Below are positions 19,182 to 28,095 of a DNA stretch of 64,000 nt, one piece after another. Below the pieces are notes generated by a model, which saw nothing but the letters and a program-made list of their open reading frames with translations, had not been told where the DNA came from and made no database searches. Both the position numbers and the translations under genes were made by a program. The stretch covers positions 36,723-100,722 of the forward strand of contig CAJOND010000010.1 of assembly GCA_905236675.1 (NCBI GenBank), read 5' to 3'. Source of the stretch: Candidatus Rifleibacteriota bacterium. Lineage in GTDB: Bacteria > Muiribacteriota > Ozemobacteria > Ozemobacterales > Ozemobacteraceae. Within the stretch, counting starts at the first letter, position 1, and the number at the start of each line of letters is the position of its first letter.

Positions 19182-21140
19182 ATGATTCAAAAGAGACATT
19201 ATTCAGTAATAGTTATTGGCGGTGGTCATGCTGGCTGTGAGGCGGCGTTAGCTAGCGCTAGACTGGGTGCAGATACCCTTCTGTTAACAATGAATATTAC
19301 CACAATTGCTTTGATGCCTTGCAATCCAAGTATAGGCGGTCCGGGTAAAGGGCATTTAGTAAGAGAAATAGGTGCTCTTGGTGGCGAAATGGCAAGTTGT
19401 ATAGATGAAACTTGCGTTCAAATGAAGTGGTTGAATACTTCCAAAGGTCCGGCTGTAAGATCCCGTCGTGCTCAGGCAGATAAATACTTATATCGCCAAC
19501 GTATGATTAATACATTGTTTGAGCAGGAAAATCTAGATGTTCGTCAGGGACAGGTTACTGAAATCCTTGTTTCAGATAATAAAATTCAAGGTATTAAACT
19601 TGAAACAGGTCTTGATTTTTTATGTGAACGTCTAATAATAACTTCTGGTACTTATCTTAATGCTAGAATTATTTTAGGTCGTGAATCATGGGATGGAGCT
19701 CCGCAAAATCAAAAAGCGGCTATTGGACTTTCTGCATCATTAGAAAAAAATGGAATAAAGATGCGAAGGTTGCAGACAGCTACTCCGCCAAGAGTTCTAA
19801 AAAGTTCTGTAAATCTTTCTATTCTTCAAGAATTGCCAGGAGATATTGATGCAGGCGGTTTTACTTGGGAGGATAGATTGAGACGATACGAAGAACAGAT
19901 TTCCTGTTTTTTGACTTTTACCGATGAACGATCTATTGCAGCTGTTAAAAGACATATGTCTGAAAGTCCATTAGTTCTAGCCAATATCACAAATGAAGGG
20001 CCTAAACATTGTCCCTCTATAGACAGAAAATTACTTAAATTCCCAAATATGGTAAGACATCAGATTTTTGTTGAACCTGAAGGTTGGAAGTCTCAAGAGC
20101 TTTATTTACAAGGTTTAACAACTGGTATGCCTCCTGTTGCGCAAGAGGATATTGTCTCTAGTGTAGTTGGCTTAGAAAATGCGGTAATATTAAGATATGG
20201 CTATGCAATAGAATATGATGCCTTGGCTCCTGGGCAGTTCCATAAAACTATGGAAAGTCGCATAATAAAAGGACTATATACTGCTGGACAAATAAATGGA
20301 ACTTCTGGTTACGAAGAAGCGGCAGGGCAGGGATTAATTGCAGGAATTAATGCTATATTGTCTCTAAAAGGGAAAGAACCTTATTGGCCTTCTCGAACAA
20401 GAAGCTATCTTGGGGTTTTGGTAGACGACCTTTCTACTTGGAGCCGCAACGAACCTTACAGAATTACTCCCGGTCATGCGGAATTTCGACTAACTTTAAG
20501 AGATGATTCTGCGGAAAGACGCTTGATTGAAGATGGATATAAGATAGGCTTGGTAAGCAAAGAAAGATACGAAAAAATATTTGATTGGAAAAAACGTATC
20601 GAGGATGAAATTGCCGAAATGGATAATTTAAGCTTGTTACCTAATTCGGAAGCTAGAGAAATAATGATTAAAAGTGGAACTGGAGATTTGAAGAAACCTG
20701 CAACAGGTTCAGAGCTTCTTCAAAGACCTGGGATGACTTATAAATCTGTTGTAGAATTATTACATAAACCTATTGAAAACTGTTTATCGGCTTCGGATGA
20801 AGTTTATGCATTAGAAACGGAAATAAAATATCGTGGTTATGCAGATAGAGAACAGGAACGTATTAAGCAGACAGCTTTTTTAGAGGCAATTAGACTTCCT
20901 TTTGATATATTAGATGACAGATTAAAAATAATTAATCAAGAAGCTCTTGAAATAATGAAGACTGAAAGATATGATGATTTAAGTCAGATGGTAAGAATGA
21001 ATCATTTTTCACGGTCAGAATTGACAATTTTATTGGCAGTGTTAAATGGTGAAGAACTAGAAGACAATAATTATGCTATTAAAGAAGGAAATAGATATGC
21101 TCAACAAGAAAAGACAGGAATTAATAATACAAAATCTTAA
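19182..21140 (+). CDS. mnmG: MnmG-type tRNA modification FAD enzyme, copy 1
   Basis: MnmG is the FAD-dependent partner of MnmE in U34 modification. The start is ATG 19182, two bases after mnmE; the frame's upstream TTG (19155) lies inside mnmE. FAD motif GGGHAGCEAA, CNPSIGGPGKGHLVREIGAL, LNTSKGPAVRS.RAQADKYLYR, EPEG and GQINGTSGYEEAAGQG are present. Both family cysteines (PCNPS and HCPSI) are kept. It is less canonical elsewhere: TGTPPR reads TATPPR, CPSIEDK reads CPSIDRK, and the C-terminal domain that contacts MnmE is diverged. A second copy lies 2.3 kb downstream with the opposite pattern. Its end overlaps the HEAT protein gene by 44 bases. Confidence 0.92.
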   Translation: MIQKRHYSVIVIGGGHAGCEAALASARLGADTLLLTMNITTIALMPCNPSIGGPGKGHLVREIGALGGEMASCIDETCVQMKWLNTSKGPAVRSRRAQADKYLYRQRMINTLFEQENLDVRQGQVTEILVSDNKIQGIKLETGLDFLCERLIITSGTYLNARIILGRESWDGAPQNQKAAIGLSASLEKNGIKMRRLQTATPPRVLKSSVNLSILQELPGDIDAGGFTWEDRLRRYEEQISCFLTFTDERSIAAVKRHMSESPLVLANITNEGPKHCPSIDRKLLKFPNMVRHQIFVEPEGWKSQELYLQGLTTGMPPVAQEDIVSSVVGLENAVILRYGYAIEYDALAPGQFHKTMESRIIKGLYTAGQINGTSGYEEAAGQGLIAGINAILSLKGKEPYWPSRTRSYLGVLVDDLSTWSRNEPYRITPGHAEFRLTLRDDSAERRLIEDGYKIGLVSKERYEKIFDWKKRIEDEIAEMDNLSLLPNSEAREIMIKSGTGDLKKPATGSELLQRPGMTYKSVVELLHKPIENCLSASDEVYALETEIKYRGYADREQERIKQTAFLEAIRLPFDILDDRLKIINQEALEIMKTERYDDLSQMVRMNHFSRSELTILLAVLNGEELEDNNYAIKEGNRYAQQEKTGINNTKS

Positions 21141-23469
21141 TTCTATTTCTTCACAGGTTCGATTGATGTCCGTGGAGCAACTTACTAACTTGCCTTCTAT
21201 GCCCCCACAGGAAAAAATCAAATATCTTGAAAAATGCTTACAAGATAGCGAAGAATCTGTTCAAAACGCCGCTAAGAAAGCTATTGCGAAACTTGGTGGA
21301 AATGTTTCTGAGTCTCCAATGCCTAAACCTGTTTTAAATACTGATTCTAATTCTTTTGCTAATAATAGTTCTTCTGCAACTCCTGCAACTAATGGCTTTG
21401 ATTTACCCAGTCTTATTGAGGTGCCAAATGATAATTCTAATCAAGATAATATAAATTCTATACTTCCATCAATTATTAATAATTCATCAGAAAATTTAGG
21501 GTCTATTCCATCAATGGATCAGATTTTCCCTGCTGGTTTACCAGATTTATCTTCTTTAAGTGAAGAACCTAGTGTTCCTAGTAATATATTACAAAAACAA
21601 AATCCTAAACCCGTTGGTCAGTCTGTAGCTCCAGTAGCTCCAGTAGTTCCGTCAGTTCCGGCTGCTCCAATGGCTCCTTCTCCTATGCCTCAAATTCAAA
21701 ATACTGCTCCAATGACTGTTGAATCGCCAGACAAAGAAGTAGTTACGGCTAAATTGCCTGAAAACATTGATGGCCCTGTTGATCCATCTTTACCTCAGAT
21801 TACAAATGCTACAGATATTGCTTTTTTGATTCAACATTCAAGAGATGTTGCAAATCAGAAGCCAGCGGGATATTTGACAAGATTATTTGAATTGGCAAAG
21901 AGCGTTCATGAAGAAGTTGCTCTTACTGCACTACAAAATTTATTTAATTTAAAAGACCAACGAGTTCCTCCTCATGTTTTAGGTCTTTTAACTAATTCAA
22001 GTTATACCTCTCAACGTCGTTTCTTAATGCTTAAGATAGTAATGGAGGCTCAGACTCCGTTGAATGTTGATTTACTTGAAAATATATTAGTTAATGAAAA
22101 AGATGTTATTATTAAATCTGGCTTGGTTAAAGTCTTTGCTAAAAATTGTGATCAAAGAGGTGTTCCTTTATTAATCAGGTGTTTGAATGATGAAGATCCT
22201 AGAGTTAGAGCAAATACTGTTGAAGTGATAGAATCACAAAAAATCAAAGGTTGTGAACAGGAAATAATTAAACTTTTAAATGATAGTGAAAACCGTGTTA
22301 AGGTTAATGCCGCTAAATATCTGGTGAAAATTGGTTATCAGCAAGCCTTTTTAACTTTAAGATCGATGCTTGTTTCACCAGAAGTCTGGTTAAGAGACAG
22401 TGTTATTTTTGCTCTTGGTGAAATTGCAGATCAGGCTTCTTTAATTCTCTTAAGAGCAGCTTTGAAAGATCCAAATCAAGGTATTCGTTTAAGTGTTTTA
22501 AAATCCTTGGCAAAGATAAATAATAATATGGCAAGGCAGATTCTTAAAGCTGCATGTGGAGACCCTGATCCTATAGTAGCTCAGGTTGCAATGCAATTAT
22601 TTGAAAAGATAAAGAATACACCTCTTAGAGAAGATAAGCCTATTGCTGCTGATCCTGCTTTGATGGCAAAAACAAATGCTTCAAATAATCAGGCAACTGT
22701 AGTCAGCCAGCCTTCTGCTCCGTACCCAGCTCAAGGTAAACCTGTTGTAACTCCTCAAACTCAAGCAATTCCACCTGTAAATAATACTTCAAATGCTAGA
22801 ACTATGAATATGCCCTCTATGGGTATAAGTTCAAATACTCCATCTGTTCCACCGGCAGGAGCAATGCCATCTGTTAATCCACAAGTGAGGGCTCCTCAGC
22901 CCGAAGTTGCAGGGCTTTCCAATGGTCCTGTGTTGCCAAATGTGAATGTTCAAACAACAAGCAATCAGGGAGTGGTGCAACCAAATGCAAATCAGCCTGT
23001 TTTGCCTAGAATACCTGGAACTCAACTTAATGCAGGGGCAACAAGTAATACCGCTAATCTTAATAGACCTGTTGCCGCTCCTGTTCCACCAACTAGACCT
23101 GTTATGCCACCAAAGCCATCTGTTCTACCTCGTCCTCAGCAAAGTATACAGCCACCGCCAAATTTGCCTCCAGGATCGCCTAATTTTGAAAAACCAAGGT
23201 CAGCTGCTATTTATGCAAAATTATGTTCATCCTCTGTTGATGAGCAACGCAATGGAATGAAGGATGTTGCTTTTGTTATGGGACAGGATCAAATGATTCT
23301 TTTGGCAAAGGCTATTAAACTTCAAGATGAAAGTATAAGAATTACGGCAGTAAGAGTTCTTTCTCGAAAGAGAACTCCAGAAGCAAAGGAAATGTTAGTC
23401 GTTCTTTCTCAAGATACAAACGAAACAGTTTCTTCATTAGCAAAAAAAGCTTTAATGCTTATGAGATAA
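21097..23469 (+). CDS. HEAT-repeat protein with long Pro-rich linkers
   Basis: The start at ATG 21097 is supported by GAAGGAA 6 bases upstream; the frame also reaches ATG 21073. About 790 residues. A short N-terminal HEAT-like segment (NLNSISSQVRLMSVEQL) is followed by a Pro/Ser/Asn linker and a central array of HEAT/PBS-lyase-like repeats (VPLLIRCLNDEDPRVRANTV, LLNDSENRVKVNAAKYL, SPEVWLRDSVIFALGEIA). A second long Pro/Ala/Asn linker and a last HEAT unit near the C-terminus complete it. There is no signal peptide. It is probably a cytoplasmic scaffold. Its position between the two mnmG genes, overlapping the first and 13 bases from the second, is unusual. Confidence 0.8.
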   Translation: MLNKKRQELIIQNLNSISSQVRLMSVEQLTNLPSMPPQEKIKYLEKCLQDSEESVQNAAKKAIAKLGGNVSESPMPKPVLNTDSNSFANNSSSATPATNGFDLPSLIEVPNDNSNQDNINSILPSIINNSSENLGSIPSMDQIFPAGLPDLSSLSEEPSVPSNILQKQNPKPVGQSVAPVAPVVPSVPAAPMAPSPMPQIQNTAPMTVESPDKEVVTAKLPENIDGPVDPSLPQITNATDIAFLIQHSRDVANQKPAGYLTRLFELAKSVHEEVALTALQNLFNLKDQRVPPHVLGLLTNSSYTSQRRFLMLKIVMEAQTPLNVDLLENILVNEKDVIIKSGLVKVFAKNCDQRGVPLLIRCLNDEDPRVRANTVEVIESQKIKGCEQEIIKLLNDSENRVKVNAAKYLVKIGYQQAFLTLRSMLVSPEVWLRDSVIFALGEIADQASLILLRAALKDPNQGIRLSVLKSLAKINNNMARQILKAACGDPDPIVAQVAMQLFEKIKNTPLREDKPIAADPALMAKTNASNNQATVVSQPSAPYPAQGKPVVTPQTQAIPPVNNTSNARTMNMPSMGISSNTPSVPPAGAMPSVNPQVRAPQPEVAGLSNGPVLPNVNVQTTSNQGVVQPNANQPVLPRIPGTQLNAGATSNTANLNRPVAAPVPPTRPVMPPKPSVLPRPQQSIQPPPNLPPGSPNFEKPRSAAIYAKLCSSSVDEQRNGMKDVAFVMGQDQMILLAKAIKLQDESIRITAVRVLSRKRTPEAKEMLVVLSQDTNETVSSLAKKALMLMR

Positions 23470-23482
23470 ATTTTATTGTATT

Positions 23483-25369
23483 ATGATTGATATAAAGAAA
23501 AATGAATTTCAGGTAATAGTCATTGGTGCTGGTCACGCAGGCTGTGAGGCAGCACTTGCGACTGCTAGAGCTGGGGTAAAAACGCTTTTGCTTACAATCA
23601 ATTTAGATACTATAGCTGCGTTGCCGTGTAACCCTTCTGTTGGAGGTCAGGGAAAAGGTCAGTTGGTTAGAGAAATAGATGCTCTTGGTGGCGAGATGGG
23701 TATAGTTGCTGATGAAACTAGTATTCAAAGACGAAGATTAAATACCCGTAAAGGCATTGCTGTACAGTCTAACCGTTTTCAATCAGATAAGAATGCATAT
23801 GTTAGAAGAATGACCCAATCTCTATTATCTCAGGCAAACTTGAAGCTTCTTCAAGCTATGGCTACCGACCTATATTTTGAAAATGGAAATATTGCTGGCG
23901 TAGTAACTGTTTCTGGTGAGATTTTTTATGCACCAGTAGTGATTTTAACAACAGGAACCTTTTTAAGAGGGAAAATCCATATAGGTGAAGTAAGTTATTC
24001 GGCTGGTAGGGCAGGGGAACCTGCGGCAGATGCATTAGGATGCTCAATAGAAAAGCTAGGTCTTCCTGTTATGCGTTTTAAAACAGGAACTCCACCAAGA
24101 ATAGATGCTAATACTGTTAATTTTGATGGATTAGAAAAACAGGAATCTGACCCGGATACAGCACCATTTTCTCTTTGGTCTGGGGAAAGTGAATTTCAGA
24201 CTTTATCATGCTATTTAACCAGAACTAATCCAGAAACCCACAGAATTATTCGTGAAAATTTCAGTCGTTCTGCATTGTTTTCTGGAAATATAAAAGGAAC
24301 CGGAACAAGATATTGTCCTTCTATTGAAGATAAATTAAGCAAATATCCAGATAAAGATAGTCATAAAGTCTTTCTCGAACCAGAAGGATTTTATAGTCAT
24401 GAAATCTATTTACAAGGTATGTCTACCAGTCTTCCTGAAGAAGTTCAGGAAGCTTATGTGAATACGATTAAAGGTTTGGAAAATGCAAGGATTACAAGAC
24501 CAGGTTATGCTATAGAATACGATATTGTTAATCCTGAAGATTTATATCCTACATTGATGTCTAGATCTATTAACAATTTATTCTTAGCAGGTCAGATAAA
24601 CGGAACTTCTGGTTACGAAGAAGCAGGGGCTCAGGGAATTTTAGCAGGTATTAATGCTGCTGCGGTTATTAATGGTAAAAGGCCTTTGATTCTTGATGCT
24701 GATAGTTCATATTTAGGTTTGATGGTTCAGGAAATAACTATGACAGGTTTAAGTGAACCATATAGAGTATTTACTTCTCGTTCTCCATTCAGACTTAATT
24801 TGAGAATGAGTAACGCGGAACAAAGATTATCAGAAATTGCTTATTCTTATGACGTAATGCCTGAAAATAAAATTTTGGCTGTTAGAGAACGAAACTTAAA
24901 GATAGAATATGTAAAGCATCAATTAATTGATTACTCTTTGACACCTTCAAAGCTTAAAGATTTATTCCCTGAATTAGCAGAGCCAATGCCACAATCGAGT
25001 GTTAGTTTAGCTCAATTATTAAAACGCTCGGAAGTAAATATTAATCTGTTTAAAGAATTAATTCCAGAAATTTCAGATTTAGATAAAATGGCAGCTACGG
25101 AAGTGGAAGCACAAATCAAGTATGAAGGCTATCTGGCACAACAACAAAAGGAATTTGAACTTAGAGAATCTATGGAAAAGATAGTTTTAGATGAAAGCTT
25201 TTTTAATGATATGCCATCAGCCCTTACATACGAAGCCAAAGTTAAAATAATGGCAGTTAAACCTCATACTATTGGAGATTTAGCTCGTATTCCAGGGGTA
25301 AGGGCTTCAGATGTTGCTGTTACTGCCATGACTATAAGAAAAAGGTTAAGAAATGGAAAAAGTCAGTGA
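23483..25369 (+). CDS. mnmG: MnmG-type tRNA modification FAD enzyme, copy 2
   Basis: A second full-length MnmG family protein, 628 residues. FAD motif GAGHAGCEAA, PCNPSVGGQGKGQLVREIDA, KTGTPPRIDANTVNFDGL, the Y-CPSIEDK cysteine motif, LEPEGFYSHEIYLQGMSTSL and GQINGTSGYEEAGAQG are canonical. So is the C-terminal domain (QIKYEGYLAQQQ, KPHTIGDLARIPGV). One normally conserved block is altered: LNxSKGPAVRxxRAQxDxxLY reads LNTRKGIAVQSNRFQSDKNAY. Thus copy 1 keeps this block and loses others, while copy 2 does the reverse. It has no clear ribosome site and lies 13 bases after the HEAT gene. It overlaps rsmG by 17 bases, the place the usual mnmG holds. Confidence 0.92.
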   Translation: MIDIKKNEFQVIVIGAGHAGCEAALATARAGVKTLLLTINLDTIAALPCNPSVGGQGKGQLVREIDALGGEMGIVADETSIQRRRLNTRKGIAVQSNRFQSDKNAYVRRMTQSLLSQANLKLLQAMATDLYFENGNIAGVVTVSGEIFYAPVVILTTGTFLRGKIHIGEVSYSAGRAGEPAADALGCSIEKLGLPVMRFKTGTPPRIDANTVNFDGLEKQESDPDTAPFSLWSGESEFQTLSCYLTRTNPETHRIIRENFSRSALFSGNIKGTGTRYCPSIEDKLSKYPDKDSHKVFLEPEGFYSHEIYLQGMSTSLPEEVQEAYVNTIKGLENARITRPGYAIEYDIVNPEDLYPTLMSRSINNLFLAGQINGTSGYEEAGAQGILAGINAAAVINGKRPLILDADSSYLGLMVQEITMTGLSEPYRVFTSRSPFRLNLRMSNAEQRLSEIAYSYDVMPENKILAVRERNLKIEYVKHQLIDYSLTPSKLKDLFPELAEPMPQSSVSLAQLLKRSEVNINLFKELIPEISDLDKMAATEVEAQIKYEGYLAQQQKEFELRESMEKIVLDESFFNDMPSALTYEAKVKIMAVKPHTIGDLARIPGVRASDVAVTAMTIRKRLRNGKSQ

Positions 25370-26081
25370 TTATATTAAGCCTTGGATAGAGAAGTTAAAA
25401 ATAAGCTTAGATGAAAATCAAATAAATCAATTTGATGCTTTGTCTGAAAATATGCTTGCTGACCCTCTTTATAAAAGTGTTTCTAAAATATTTGATTTAG
25501 AAGAAATTGCTATAAAACATTTTCTAGATTCTTTGTTGCCCTTGTGTTACAATTTACCTCTTTGGAAAGCTAATAATATACTAGATTTAGGTACTGGCGG
25601 TGGCTTCCCTTGTTTGCCGTTAGCTATTGCTTTACCAGAATCTAAGTTTACTGCAGTTGATGGAAGAAATAAATCGGTTGATTTTGTGGCAAGAATGGCA
25701 GAATCAATTGGTTTAAGTAATGTTAAGACAATACATGCTAGAATAGAAGATTTGGGACAAGATAAAAATCATAGAGAAAAGTATGATTTGGTTTTGTGTC
25801 GAGCTTTATCTTCTGTTAGAGTTTTAGCAGAATATACTTTACCATTGACAAAAAACGAAGGTTGGTCTTTATATTATAAAGGACCTAAATTAGATGAAGA
25901 ATTAACAGAAGCTAGTAACGCTTTTAAATTACTGGAAGTGGAACCTGATAATCTGGAAATTTATAGGTTATTACCTTCTGAAGTGCCTTTTGAACGTAAT
26001 TTCATAGTTATACATAAAACAAAAAATGTATCTATGAAATATCCAAGAAAAGCTGGAACGCCTTTAAGCAAACCGCTTTGA
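25353..26081 (+). CDS. rsmG: 16S rRNA (guanine527-N7)-methyltransferase RsmG
   Basis: RsmG (GidB) methylates G527 of 16S rRNA with S-adenosylmethionine. The 242 residues show HFLDSLLPL, the SAM loop NILDLGTGGGFPCLPLAI, the DGRNKSVDFVARMAE segment, LVLCRALSSV, and the typical end KYPRKAGTPLSKPL. Complete. It overlaps the second mnmG by 17 bases, as mnmG and rsmG often do. Confidence 0.96.
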   Translation: MEKVSDYIKPWIEKLKISLDENQINQFDALSENMLADPLYKSVSKIFDLEEIAIKHFLDSLLPLCYNLPLWKANNILDLGTGGGFPCLPLAIALPESKFTAVDGRNKSVDFVARMAESIGLSNVKTIHARIEDLGQDKNHREKYDLVLCRALSSVRVLAEYTLPLTKNEGWSLYYKGPKLDEELTEASNAFKLLEVEPDNLEIYRLLPSEVPFERNFIVIHKTKNVSMKYPRKAGTPLSKPL

Positions 26082-26098
26082 TTATGCAGGAGTAAGAA

Positions 26099-26953
26099 AT
26101 GGGTAGTGTTGCAACTCTGTCGGTAGAATTATTTGTGGCTATTGTTTTTGCACTTATAAATCTACAGATTCAAATACGTTTTATGACATGGTGGTGGGCG
26201 AGAGGCTGTAACTGGCGCCAATTTCTTGATATTTATGACTTAGGAGCAAAATATAGAAACTGGATGATGATTGATATTATAACTAATTCGGTTATAATGA
26301 TAACAACAGCATTATTATTAAATACACTTGGTTGGTCATTAAGTCCTATAGCATTAGGAATTTTTGGAGTTGAAGCACTGGGGGCAATATATTTGCCTTT
26401 TAGATTTGTAGGGGCAAAATATGCTGTTAAAAATAATCCAAATTTACTAGATTTTAATGGGAAATACAAAGATACTCAGATTGAATATAAAAAACTGGTA
26501 ATGCTTCTTGATGAAAAGAAATTGGGCACTTATACTAAATCAGCTTCAAGGCTTTGGAGTGAATTATTACTTCTCAATAAAAGAAGAAATGAAGCTTATG
26601 AATCTAAGAAAAAGCTTGAAGATATAAAATCTGATGTTCAGAAGTTAATAACTGCTTATTCAATAGAAGATGATGTTGATAAACGCTTGAAAGCTCAGGC
26701 AAGATTAAACAATATAATAAAACAACAGGGTAACTTAGACGAATTTATAAAACATGTTGAAGAACAGATTACCAGATCTGAAAATGTTTTTATGGATATA
26801 AGAACAAAGCTTGCTGTTGGACAAGTCGATAGTATTTTACCGGATTTATCTACTTATACCAATCAGGTTAAGTCTTTGGAATGTACTGTTGAAGCACTAG
26901 ACGGTGGTGAAATAGCTGGTTATCCAAAATCAGGTTTCAATAAGAAAAAATAA
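26099..26953 (+). CDS. Membrane protein of unknown function with cytoplasmic coiled coil
   Basis: The protein has 284 residues. Residues 6-28 and two segments near 60-105 (IIITTALLLNT-like and ALGIFGVEALGAIYLPF) form an N-terminal membrane region containing the motif FMTWWWARGCNWRQFLDIYD. From about residue 125 on it is a long charged coiled coil (KKLEDIKSDVQKLITAY). AGGAG lies 6 bases before the ATG, and the gene follows rsmG by 17 bases, so it is probably the last gene of the rpmH cluster, where parA and parB often lie. I do not recognise the family. Confidence 0.7.
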   Translation: MGSVATLSVELFVAIVFALINLQIQIRFMTWWWARGCNWRQFLDIYDLGAKYRNWMMIDIITNSVIMITTALLLNTLGWSLSPIALGIFGVEALGAIYLPFRFVGAKYAVKNNPNLLDFNGKYKDTQIEYKKLVMLLDEKKLGTYTKSASRLWSELLLLNKRRNEAYESKKKLEDIKSDVQKLITAYSIEDDVDKRLKAQARLNNIIKQQGNLDEFIKHVEEQITRSENVFMDIRTKLAVGQVDSILPDLSTYTNQVKSLECTVEALDGGEIAGYPKSGFNKKK

Positions 26954-27007
26954 TTATATTTTTATTAAGTTGTATTTAAAAATCTAACCAATCAGTTATA
27001 TTGAAAA

Positions 27008-27466
27008 TTAAGCTTGGTTGTCATATTTCTGAAAGTGTAAAAGAAAAGAATCCTGATTGGGACAGACGTGATGTCTTAATATTCTAATGGCTTGTTTCTT
27101 ATTATGGGTAATATGCCATACTGCTCTAGAACCAGCAATACAGTGTGCATCACTAGATAATCTAAAAAGAACTTTACAGACCTTAAATAATAAAGTAGGT
27201 TTAGTAATGGATTTCCCTATGTCATGAATTATAGCAAATTCTGAAAGCTCTGTTTTTAATTCTTTAGGTAAATCTTTATCTTCTTCGATAAGTTTCAAAA
27301 CTCTTAATGTGTGTGATTTTTCTGCTTTGCCAAGTCCTTCGAGCAGAGGAACAAGTTTTGGGTCTACTTTCTTCTTTATCTCTTGCCATAATTGTAAATC
27401 CAAATCAGGAAACAAAGCTTTATAAAATTGCCAGGTTCTATATAAAATTGTATCCAGAAATTTCAC
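27008..27466 (-). CDS. Small HD-domain protein
   Basis: The protein has 152 residues, with a GTG start. The HD phosphohydrolase pattern is visible: KSHTLRV (His 52), AIIHDIGK (His-Asp 81-82), DAHCIAG (His about 107) and ILRHHV (His 136-137). HD proteins are metal-dependent phosphohydrolases acting on nucleotides or cyclic nucleotides. The substrate is not shown. It is shorter than most HD enzymes and has no partner domain. No ribosome site is visible; a TATAAT-like box lies about 11 bases before the start. Confidence 0.7.
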   Translation of the reverse strand: MKFLDTILYRTWQFYKALFPDLDLQLWQEIKKKVDPKLVPLLEGLGKAEKSHTLRVLKLIEEDKDLPKELKTELSEFAIIHDIGKSITKPTLLFKVCKVLFRLSSDAHCIAGSRAVWHITHNKKQAIRILRHHVCPNQDSFLLHFQKYDNQA

Positions 27467-27491
27467 TTTTATAAATTATTATAAATAAGAT

Positions 27492-27573
27492 ATTAAACAA
27501 AAAGGATATTGATTACACATGATTTTGGTTCCAGAAGCCAAAACATTTATAATTCAATATCCTATTGTTTAAA
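27492..27573. repeat. Nested inverted repeat
   Basis: The arms 27492-27511 and 27554-27573 share AAACAA-AGGATATTGA in inverted orientation with few mismatches. Inside is a second hairpin (TTTTGG ... CCAAAA, about 27523-27543). It lies between the uspA-like gene and the HD gene, both on -, and has no long T run, so it is more like an inserted element or RNA structure than a simple terminator. Confidence 0.6.
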
Positions 27574-27620
27574 TAATAGGGGGACAACTAATTGTTAAAT
27601 AGCCAATTCCCCAATGTTAT

Positions 27621-28076
27621 TTATGAATTTGTAATAGGGCCAATATTTTCAGGCTTTACAGTCAATACTGCGCAGGGAGCTTTTCTTGCAACTTCATAGG
27701 CTGTTCCTCCAAGCCAGGATTCAATAAATCCTGTTTGACCATTTGAACCCATGATTATAAGACTAATATCATTTTCTTTAGCATATTTTATTATTCTTTC
27801 ATAGGTCAAGCCACCATCAACTCGCTTTAATATATCTAAATCGTTGTATTTTGGTGGAACAAAGTCATTTAACATTTTTAGGTTTTCTTTAAACCAGCTT
27901 TCTTTAGTGTTAAGAGGATCTCCGCCAATATTTGCTGTAATTGCTTCTTCTTCTACAATACAAAGCAGATGTATTTGGGAGCCAAAGTCAACACCAAAAG
28001 AAGCAGCATAATCTAAAGCTGTTCTAGACCCTTCTGAAAAATCAATTGGAACAAGAATCTTCTTAAAATTAATCAT
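27621..28076 (-). CDS. Universal stress protein (UspA family)
   Basis: The 151 residues begin NFKKILVPIDFSEGSRTALDYA and end with the ATP-binding pattern MGSNGQTGFIESWLGGTA, then PCAVLTVKP. The G-2x-G-9x-G(S/T) signature is complete, so this is the ATP-binding type. UspA proteins bind nucleotide and modulate stress responses. AGGAG lies close before the start. It follows the TolB-like gene by 19 bases and probably shares its transcript. Confidence 0.93.
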   Translation of the reverse strand: MINFKKILVPIDFSEGSRTALDYAASFGVDFGSQIHLLCIVEEEAITANIGGDPLNTKESWFKENLKMLNDFVPPKYNDLDILKRVDGGLTYERIIKYAKENDISLIIMGSNGQTGFIESWLGGTAYEVARKAPCAVLTVKPENIGPITNS

Positions 28077-28095
28077 GAGAACTCCTAACCTTAAA

